From NCBI GenBank assembly GCA_009845425.1, contig VXZQ01000006.1, positions 248,001 to 312,000 on the forward strand: 64,000 nt of DNA, in the 5' to 3' direction. How positions within the stretch are numbered: position 1 is the first letter of the stretch; the number at the start of each line of letters is the position of its first letter. The translations under genes were made by a program, and so were the position numbers. The notes under the pieces were generated by a model. The model was not told where the DNA came from and ran no database searches. It saw only the letters and a list, made by a program, of their open reading frames with translations. This stretch comes from Holophagales bacterium (GTDB lineage: Bacteria; Acidobacteriota; Thermoanaerobaculia; Multivoradales; Multivoraceae). This document shows positions 34,566 through 41,261 of this stretch, piece after piece.

Positions 34566-35072
34566 TCAGCCGCAGTCCACGCTGTTCGAGCGCATGTACG
34601 CGATCACCTTCCAGATCGTGTCTTCGGGGATCTTGCCCTCGAAGGGGAGCATCTCCGTGTCCGGCACGCCCTGGTTGATCACGCGGTAGAGGTCGGCATC
34701 CGTGTCGCCGTGGTCCCAGGCGCAGTCGAAGAGGTTCGGAGCGTCCTTGGTAACACCCGGTGTCGTCGAATGGCAGTAGCCCGTGCAGACGGCGCGGAAC
34801 ATGCGCCGGCCGGCGGTGATCGCGGCGGGGTCCTCGAGGTAAGCGGCGACCGGCGAGGAAGCGGCTTCCGGTTCGGCGGCCGCGGCCGCGACGTCTGCCG
34901 CGGCCGGCGGCTTCGCCGCGGCGGCGGGCTCTGCCGCCGCCGCTGTCGCCGTCGTGGCGCCAACGGCGGCCTGCGCGCCGGGTTCCTCGGGCGCCGGCCC
35001 GCCGCCGGTGGCGCAGGCCGCTAGCAGCACCGGCAGGGCCAGACCGATCAACGAGGAGTAGCGAGCCTGCAC
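34566..35072 (-). CDS. lipoprotein cytochrome c with CX3CH heme motif (XoxG/MxaG-like position)
   Basis: A 168-residue protein. The lipobox LLAAC (Cys20) predicts a lipoprotein, followed by an Ala/Pro/Glu-rich linker (about residues 23-75). The heme domain has C96-T-G-Y-C100-H101, a CX3CH rather than CXXCH motif. A likely axial Met is M141 in DTEMLPFEG. Two further cysteines (C117, C167) make four in the heme domain. The sequence was checked at the DNA level. It is the third gene of a dehydrogenase/binding protein/cytochrome unit and should be the electron acceptor of the quinoprotein. Confidence 0.85.
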   Translation of the reverse strand: MQARYSSLIGLALPVLLAACATGGGPAPEEPGAQAAVGATTATAAAAEPAAAAKPPAAADVAAAAAEPEAASSPVAAYLEDPAAITAGRRMFRAVCTGYCHSTTPGVTKDAPNLFDCAWDHGDTDADLYRVINQGVPDTEMLPFEGKIPEDTIWKVIAYMRSNSVDCG

Positions 35073-35135
35073 GGCAGGCGGTTCGTTGGTGTTGGGCGGT
35101 TCGCTCGTGGTGGTCAGGGCGTTGCTCCTCGACGG

Positions 35136-35969
35136 TCAGGGCCCGCCGATGCCCAGCGCGCGGATCGCTTCCGGCGAGGACACGGTGGGGAAGGGTTCGA
35201 TGCGGAAGATGCCATAACGCGCGGCCAGGCGCGCGAGAGTGCCGTCGCGGCGGAGGTCTTCGAGAACCCGCGTCACATCGTCGCCGAGGACGTCGCCGGC
35301 GCGCACGGCGGCGTGTTCGTTGAAGCGGAGTCCGGGCGGCGGCTCGAAGCCGCTCACCGGGTCCCTGCCCAGGCTGGCCAGGGCGGGGCCGAAGATCAGG
35401 GCAGCGGCCGCCCGGCCGTCGTCCACGGCGCCGACGACATCGGCCGCGCTCGGTTGCGAGGTCCAGTCCAGACCCGCCGCCTGGGCGGCGAAGTGGCCGA
35501 GAGACTGCAGCCGCACCGCCACCTTGCGGTTCGCCACCGCTTCCGGCAGACCGGCCCAGTCCAGGCTCTCGGCGGCCGGCATGTAGATCTCGAAGGCGGC
35601 CGCGTAGTAGGGCGGGCTGAGATCGACCGCTCCGGCCAGCCGCCCGAGGGCGAGCTGGCCCGGCACGGAGGGCGCGAGATCACACTCGCGTTCCAGGAGT
35701 GCCTCGAACGGCAGATCCGTGTCGTCGATCTCGGAGTAGGGCGGAGCCTTCGGCCGCCAGACCGGAACGAAGTCGCGGCCGAGGCGCTCCGCGGCTTCCC
35801 GGAACAGGTCGTGGTCGAAGCCGGTACCTTCCGCGCGGTCGGCGCGCGGCAGGTCGTCCTCGACCAGACAGACCCGCAACTCCTCGGCCGGCGCGGGAAC
35901 GACCGCCAGGAAGAGGGCGAGCGCTCCGGCCGCGGGCATCGGCCGCCTCGCTGCCGACGCCACAGCCAT
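35136..35969 (-). CDS. periplasmic binding protein associated with the quinoprotein dehydrogenase (XoxJ-like)
   Basis: A 277-residue exported protein (signal about residues 1-29) of the type-2 periplasmic solute-binding fold. It has LRVCLVEDDLPRAD, GFDHDLFREAAERLGRDF, the hinge-region RKVAVRLQSLGHFAA and a C-terminal lobe ending ARYGIFRIEPFP. Binding proteins of this type directly follow PQQ methanol/alcohol dehydrogenase genes (MxaJ/XoxJ) and are thought to assist enzyme maturation. The ATG at 35969 overlaps the dehydrogenase stop by 4 nt. No ABC permease is nearby, supporting a chaperone rather than a transport role. Confidence 0.87.
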   Translation of the reverse strand: MAVASAARRPMPAAGALALFLAVVPAPAEELRVCLVEDDLPRADRAEGTGFDHDLFREAAERLGRDFVPVWRPKAPPYSEIDDTDLPFEALLERECDLAPSVPGQLALGRLAGAVDLSPPYYAAAFEIYMPAAESLDWAGLPEAVANRKVAVRLQSLGHFAAQAAGLDWTSQPSAADVVGAVDDGRAAAALIFGPALASLGRDPVSGFEPPPGLRFNEHAAVRAGDVLGDDVTRVLEDLRRDGTLARLAARYGIFRIEPFPTVSSPEAIRALGIGGP

Positions 35970-37729
35970 CACGAATCGAGTTCGAAGACGAGCAGCATGC
36001 TGCCTTCGGGCAGCGAGGGCGCGGTGCCGACCGCGGTCTGGACCACGCCGCCGCCGCCGGAACCGACTGCCATGAAGGTCCGGCCCTCGTACTGGTACGC
36101 GATCGGGTGGCTGCGGATGCCGGAGCCGGTTTGGTAGCGCCACACCTCCTCGCCGGTCTCCGCGTTGAAGCCGAGGAGGTGGCCGGAGGCGTTGCCCGTG
36201 ACGACGAGGCCGCCGGCCGTGCTGAGCACGCCCGCGAGCATCGGCACCGGATCGCGGTAGCTCCACCTCGTCTCGCCGGTGCTGACGTCGATCGCCGACA
36301 GGTGCCCGTACGACTTCCCTTCGGCGGTGTCGGTCGGGATCGGCTCGCCTCCGAAGAACGGGATGCCCTCGACGAAGACGACGACGCCCTTGCGGAACAT
36401 CATGCAGCTCTCGATCGTCGGCACGTAGGCGAGACCGGTCTCGGGGCTGTAGGCGCCGGCGTAGGCGGCGTTGTTGCCGCCGGCGAGACCGGGGCAGACG
36501 CGCTGGGTCGGTTCGTCCGCCGGCTTCATCACCGGGTCGACGACCGGCCGGCCGTCCTCGTCCAGCGTCGCCCAGTTCAACTGGTGGACGTACTGGCTGG
36601 CGTGCAGGAAGCCGCCGTCGCGGCGGTCGAGAACGTAGAAGTAGCCGTTCCGGTTCGCCTGGACCAGGGCGGGAACGGTCTGCTCGTTGACCTGGACGTC
36701 GACCAGCCAGACCTCGGAGTTGCCGTCGTAGTCCCAGACGTCGTGGGGCGTGAACTGGAAGTACCACTTGCGCTCGCCGGTCTTGATGTCGACGGCCAGC
36801 ACGCTGTCGCTATAGAGGTTGTCGCCGAGGCGGGTGTCGCCGTTCCAGTCGGGCGACGGGTTGCCGGTGGTCCAGAACAAGGTCTGCGTCGCCGGGTCGT
36901 AACTGCCGGTCGCCCAGGTGGCGGCGCCCCCGGTCTTGTACGACTCGCCCAGCCAGGTCTCGACACCGGGCTCGCCCGCTTCCGGCACGGTGTAGTGGCG
37001 CCAGAGTTGTTCGCCGGTCTCCAGGTCGTAGCCGTCGAAGAAGCCCCGGACACCGTACTCGCCGCCGCCGATGCCGATGACGACAACGCCCTCGGCGATG
37101 AGCGGCGCCGAGGTGATCGAGAAGCCCTTGGCGTACGGGATCACTTCGGTGTCCCAGGCGAGTTCGCCGGTCTTGCGATCGAAGGCGAGCAAGCGGGCGT
37201 CGAGGGTTCCCATGACGACGAGGTCCCCGCCGATGCCGACGCCGCGGTTCACCGGCCCGCAGCAGATGCGCAGATCGGAGGGATTCTGGTGGTCGTAGCG
37301 CCAGAGCAGGGTGCCGTCCGCGGCGTCGTAGGCGAGCAGCCGGTTCATCGACGAGGTCAGGTAGAGCACGCCGTCGTAGACCACGGGCGAGGATTCGAGC
37401 TGACTCGGGACGCCGGTCTGGGCGACCCAGGCGACGCGCAGGTCGGAGGCGCTCTCGGGCGTCAGCTCGGTGATCGGCGAGTGGCGCCAGCTCGCGTAGC
37501 TGCCGCCGTAGTGGAGCCAGGATTCGCGCGTCGGCGCCGCCTCGAGCATCGACTGGTCGACCGGGCCCGCGCCGTCGCCGACCGCGGTCGCCGCCGGCCA
37601 GTGGTGCTGGGGCCCTTCGGTGGCGCCCCCCTTTTGGGCTGCGACCGGAAGAGTCAGAAACAGCAGAGCGAGAGCACCGGTCGTGACCTGGAGAACCGGC
37701 TTCCTGGCGGCTTGGCGGGTGGCTGGCAT
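35969..37729 (-). CDS. PQQ-dependent alcohol dehydrogenase, lanthanide-type motif
   Basis: A 586-residue periplasmic quinoprotein (signal about 1-31). The vicinal disulfide is C156-C157 in RICCGPVNRG. Likely PQQ/metal ligands are E224 (GGGEYGVRGF), N290 (TTGNPSPDWNG) and D333, the catalytic Asp in HDVWDYDGNSE. D335, two residues after it, is the extra Asp seen in lanthanide-dependent XoxF/ExaF enzymes; calcium enzymes usually have a small residue there. The ATG at 37729 follows AGGAGA. The substrate is not determined. It is the first gene of the dehydrogenase-binding protein-cytochrome unit, divergent from the methyltransferase. Confidence 0.9.
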   Translation of the reverse strand: MPATRQAARKPVLQVTTGALALLFLTLPVAAQKGGATEGPQHHWPAATAVGDGAGPVDQSMLEAAPTRESWLHYGGSYASWRHSPITELTPESASDLRVAWVAQTGVPSQLESSPVVYDGVLYLTSSMNRLLAYDAADGTLLWRYDHQNPSDLRICCGPVNRGVGIGGDLVVMGTLDARLLAFDRKTGELAWDTEVIPYAKGFSITSAPLIAEGVVVIGIGGGEYGVRGFFDGYDLETGEQLWRHYTVPEAGEPGVETWLGESYKTGGAATWATGSYDPATQTLFWTTGNPSPDWNGDTRLGDNLYSDSVLAVDIKTGERKWYFQFTPHDVWDYDGNSEVWLVDVQVNEQTVPALVQANRNGYFYVLDRRDGGFLHASQYVHQLNWATLDEDGRPVVDPVMKPADEPTQRVCPGLAGGNNAAYAGAYSPETGLAYVPTIESCMMFRKGVVVFVEGIPFFGGEPIPTDTAEGKSYGHLSAIDVSTGETRWSYRDPVPMLAGVLSTAGGLVVTGNASGHLLGFNAETGEEVWRYQTGSGIRSHPIAYQYEGRTFMAVGSGGGGVVQTAVGTAPSLPEGSMLLVFELDS

Positions 37730-37865
37730 AGACAATCTTCTCCTGAGACGTTCAGGTGTCGCGAGGACCCCCTGGACGAGGCTGTTCGTGCGGGCGGCGA
37801 TGATACCGTGCGGCCCGTTTCGTGTGCTTGAGAAGACCCGCGCACCCAGTGAGGAGAAGCCCGAG

Positions 37866-38981
37866 ATGACGGACGACGACAGCGGCACGCAGTCACTCTA
37901 TGGCCGGCTCGACCCGGAACAGGTCGGCGCCTTCGCTCTGAAGGTGTGGCAGTTCAAGCAGGGCGAGCTCGTCTCCCTGATGATTCACCTCGGCGACCGG
38001 CTGGGCATCTATCGCACCCTTCAGGGCCTGGGTCCGGTGAGCCCGGCGGAACTGGCCGAAGCCAGCGGGCTGAAGGAGCGCTGGTTGCGCGAGTGGCTGC
38101 ACGGCCAGGCGGCCGCCGGGCTGCTCGACTACCACGGAGCCGAGAACGGCGGCGAGCCGCGCTTCGAGCTCAACGGCGTCGCCGCGGCGGTGCTCGCGGA
38201 CGAGGAGAACTCCGTGGCCTTCGCCGCCGGCGCCTTCGGCTATCCGCCCGACCACGACGTGATCGACGGTACTGCGGAGGCGTTCAGGACCGGAATCGGC
38301 CTGTCCTACCAGCAGCTCGGGCCCTGCGCCGCGCATCGCACCGAGCGCATGCTCGGCCCCTGGACCCGGCAGGCGCTGGTGCCGCGGATCGTGCCCGCGC
38401 TCGACGGCGTCGAGGATCGGCTGCGGGCCGGAATCGACGTCATCGACGTCGGCTGTGGCGGCGGCGTGGCGCTCCTGTCCCTGGCCCGGGCCTTCCCGGA
38501 GTCGCGTTTCACCGGGTACGACCCGTCCGCGCACGCGATCGACATCGCCCGTGAGCGCACCCGGGAAGCAGGCGTCGCGAACGTCGACTGGCAGATCGCT
38601 CGCGGCGAGGACCTGCCGCGGGAGCCGAGCTTCGACCTGGTCGTGACCTTCGACTGCATCCACGACATGACGCGGCCGGACCTCGTCATCAAGGCCATCC
38701 GCGGCGCCATCCGGGACGACGGCACCTGGTTGATCAAGGACATCCGCAGCAGCCCGCGGTTCGAGGACAACATGCGCAATCCGGTGCTGGCGCTCCTCTA
38801 CGGGTTCTCGGTTTCGGCCTGCATGTCGTCGGCCCTGTCCGAGCCGGACGGCATGGGCCTGGGAACGCTGGGTTTCAATCCGGTCGTGGCGGAGCGGATG
38901 GTACGGGAAGCCGGCTTCACCCGCTTCCGGATGCACGACTTCGACGACCCGGCGAACCTCTACTACGAAGTCCGGCCCTGA
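37866..38981 (+). CDS. class I SAM-dependent methyltransferase with N-terminal winged helix
   Basis: A 371-residue methyltransferase. Residues about 15-100 form a winged-helix dimerisation domain (MIHLGDRLGIYRTLQG, GLKERWLREWLHGQA). The Rossmann motif I is VIDVGCGGGVALLSL, followed by SRFTGYDPSAHAID and the acidic motif TFDCIHDM. The pattern resembles the Rv2258c-like group. The substrate is unknown. The ATG at 37866 follows GAGGAG at 9 nt. A hairpin lies just downstream of the stop. It is divergent from the quinoprotein dehydrogenase over 136 nt, so the two may share regulatory DNA. Confidence 0.88.
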   Translation: MTDDDSGTQSLYGRLDPEQVGAFALKVWQFKQGELVSLMIHLGDRLGIYRTLQGLGPVSPAELAEASGLKERWLREWLHGQAAAGLLDYHGAENGGEPRFELNGVAAAVLADEENSVAFAAGAFGYPPDHDVIDGTAEAFRTGIGLSYQQLGPCAAHRTERMLGPWTRQALVPRIVPALDGVEDRLRAGIDVIDVGCGGGVALLSLARAFPESRFTGYDPSAHAIDIARERTREAGVANVDWQIARGEDLPREPSFDLVVTFDCIHDMTRPDLVIKAIRGAIRDDGTWLIKDIRSSPRFEDNMRNPVLALLYGFSVSACMSSALSEPDGMGLGTLGFNPVVAERMVREAGFTRFRMHDFDDPANLYYEVRP

Positions 38982-38995
38982 CCGCCGGCCTGTAA

Positions 38996-39017
38996 CCGCG
39001 GGTCTTCTGACCCGCGG
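38996..39017. terminator. hairpin between convergent methyltransferase and membrane-protein genes
   Basis: CCGCGGGTC (38996-39004) pairs with GACCCGCGG (39009-39017) around a TTCT loop, 14 nt after the methyltransferase stop. A second short repeat (CGCCGC/GCGGCG) follows near 39027. There is no T-tract on the plus side; it may serve both converging transcripts. Confidence 0.5.
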
Positions 39018-39047
39018 AGAACAACGCGCCGCGTAGCGGCGACCGCG

Positions 39048-41123
39048 CTAACGCCAGCGCAGGTCGACGCGGTCGATCGCCAAGCCGTTCGCCGGCATGG
39101 CGTTGCCGCGTGGGACCTCGAGGACGAGTTGAGCGCCTGCCGGCCACGGCGCCGGCGCCACCGCCCGGGTCTGCCAGTCGTCATCGCTACCTGCGGCGAA
39201 GGTCAGGCGACCGAGTTCCTGGCCGCCGGCACGAGCGACAAGGGTCACGGGCGCCGCACGGTTCCGGATCACGCGGAGAACGACGGCGATCTCCACCCGG
39301 TCGCCACCCGGGATCACGGCCGCTTCGGCGCGGCTCCCTTCTGGAAGCACCCACGCTTCGGGATAGCGCGTGCGGTCAAGCGTCCAGCGCTCCGGTTCCT
39401 GGTTTCCCCCGGTTCGATGCACCGCCGCGCTTTCGATCTCCAGGCGTCGCGTAGGCAGCGAATCCGCGAGCACCGGCAGCGCAGCCAGGAACAGGAGCGG
39501 GAGGCCGGCGCAGGCCGCCGCCACGCTCCTCCGGCGCACTCGCGGCGCAAGGATGGCCACGGCGACCGCGAGCACAGGCAGGAGCCACGTCGCTGTCCGG
39601 GCCCGGGTGGCCGACGGCAGCAGGCGGGCCAGGTCGAGACCGGTCCGCGCCTCCAGGTGATGAAGGAAGTGGTGACGCCCGTCGGCCAGGTTGTAGGTCC
39701 ATCCCGGTTCCACGACGAACAGGACCGTCAAGGCGCCCGAGAGAAGCGCCAGCACCAGGGCGAGGGCGACGATGCCGGCCGCGGGCGAACGGACCACTGA
39801 ACCCTCGCCGCCCTGGCGTCCGAGGTCGGGCCTCCGCTCGAACAGGGGCACCAGGAGCAGGGCGAGGAACGGAAGAACGACGAGGCCGTAGCGGAACGGT
39901 GGCGACCAGCCGCCGTACCACTCGCGGCGAGAGGCGACCAGGAGCAGCGTGGGTACGGCGATGAGCGCGACTTCGAACAGGAGCCGCCGGTTGCGCCGGA
40001 AGCTGGCCACGGCGCCGGGGAACAGGAGCAACCAGATCGGCGCGCAGGCGACGAGTCCGTAGGCGAGGTCGAAGAACAGCCCGTTGAGGCCGAGCGCGAG
40101 CTTCGAGGCCGGCTGCCGGTAGACCTCGAGTTCGCCCCACGAGTGCATACCGAGCACGGTGCCGAACACGGCGCGGTTCGACCACAGGACGAGGAGAGCG
40201 GACGGTACGCCGACGGCCGCCAGCACCAGGAGTCCGCGGCGCCGCCGGGCCGGGGCGAGTCGCAGCACGAGGATCAGCGCGAGCGCGACGCTGATCAGGG
40301 CCAGCCGGAGCTTGATCGCGGGAAGGAGCGCCAGCGACAGGGCGAGGAGAGCCCACATCGTCCATTCGGCACCTTCCGTTTCGGTCGTCGGGCTCTCCTT
40401 GCCGCCGGTGAGACGGTCGATCCACCGGAACGCGGCCACAGCGAGGACGACGGCGGCGACTTCCGCCCAGATCTGCTGGCTGTAGATCAGAAACGGTGCG
40501 GAGAAACTGAAGATCGCGTAGGCGGCGAGGCGCGCGCGAGCGTCCTGGCTGAACGCGGTGAGATCGAGCAGCAGCCAGGCGCCCAGGGCGGCCAGTGCGG
40601 CGATGACGACCATCGCGCCCGCCCGGCCGCCAAGACGGTACGCGGGGGCCATGACCGCCTGCAGTACGGCGCCATGGCGCGAGCGGATGGTGCCGTCGTC
40701 GGTCTCGGGATCGCCGGGCTGCGGTTCGATCGCGCGCGGCATGAACGCAAGCGAGTCCTGATTCCGGTAGTTGTTCGCGACATCGACGTCGAAGTCGTAC
40801 GCGATGCTATGGGTCGTGAGGAGAAACCAGGGTTCATCGCCGTCGGGGGCGCGCTCGTGGATCGACCAGGGGATCAGGGCCAGGTAGAGGCCGAAGGGAA
40901 GCAGCAGGAAAACGAGCGGAGGCCGACCGGCGCCGGCCGCGCGTTCAAGCAGAGGCTCGAGGGCCAGAACCCGGCAGGTGACATAGAGCAGGCCCGCGGC
41001 CACCGCTCCCGCCATCGCGGCGGGTTGCCAGGCGGCGACGCCCACGAGTGGCGAGGCGAGCGTGATCGCCCCGAGAACGACGGCGGCCCCCAGCGCCCAG
41101 GCATCGATTCCGCGGCGGACCAT
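39048..41123 (-). CDS. large multi-pass membrane protein, GT-C glycosyltransferase-like
   Basis: A 691-residue protein with roughly twelve hydrophobic segments and a C-terminal periplasmic beta-type domain of about 160 residues. The first loop after two to three helices contains HERAPDGDEPWFLLTTHS. Acidic pairs there are typical catalytic or lipid-binding residues of GT-C enzymes such as ArnT/PMT. The following AYDFDVDVANNYRNQD segment is hydrophilic. The assignment to GT-C is by topology only; it could be another membrane protein. The ATG at 41123 is 138 nt from the xanthine dehydrogenase stop, across a nested palindrome. Confidence 0.65.
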   Translation of the reverse strand: MVRRGIDAWALGAAVVLGAITLASPLVGVAAWQPAAMAGAVAAGLLYVTCRVLALEPLLERAAGAGRPPLVFLLLPFGLYLALIPWSIHERAPDGDEPWFLLTTHSIAYDFDVDVANNYRNQDSLAFMPRAIEPQPGDPETDDGTIRSRHGAVLQAVMAPAYRLGGRAGAMVVIAALAALGAWLLLDLTAFSQDARARLAAYAIFSFSAPFLIYSQQIWAEVAAVVLAVAAFRWIDRLTGGKESPTTETEGAEWTMWALLALSLALLPAIKLRLALISVALALILVLRLAPARRRRGLLVLAAVGVPSALLVLWSNRAVFGTVLGMHSWGELEVYRQPASKLALGLNGLFFDLAYGLVACAPIWLLLFPGAVASFRRNRRLLFEVALIAVPTLLLVASRREWYGGWSPPFRYGLVVLPFLALLLVPLFERRPDLGRQGGEGSVVRSPAAGIVALALVLALLSGALTVLFVVEPGWTYNLADGRHHFLHHLEARTGLDLARLLPSATRARTATWLLPVLAVAVAILAPRVRRRSVAAACAGLPLLFLAALPVLADSLPTRRLEIESAAVHRTGGNQEPERWTLDRTRYPEAWVLPEGSRAEAAVIPGGDRVEIAVVLRVIRNRAAPVTLVARAGGQELGRLTFAAGSDDDWQTRAVAPAPWPAGAQLVLEVPRGNAMPANGLAIDRVDLRWR

Positions 41124-41137
41124 CTCCGCCGCATTCT

Positions 41138-41188
41138 AGGAGCTTGCGCCGCGAAACGCGGCGCAGCAAGTTCGCGGCGGAAGCTCCT
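41138..41188. repeat. nested palindrome between xanthine dehydrogenase and membrane-protein genes
   Basis: The outer arms AGGAGCTT (41138-41145) and AAGCTCCT (41181-41188) enclose an inner 8-bp stem, GCGCCGCG (41146-41153) with CGCGGCGC (41157-41164), and an AAA loop. A CAAG (41167-41170) can add pairs. It lies 74 nt past the xanthine dehydrogenase stop and 14 nt before the membrane-protein start on the minus strand. It may be a terminator or a REP-like element; only one full copy was noticed. Confidence 0.5.
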
Positions 41189-41261
41189 GGGAGCGGACGG
41201 GATGGGCCGAAACACGGCGCTTGCGACGGGTTTCGGGGCGCTAGCGGCGGCCGCCTCTGCT

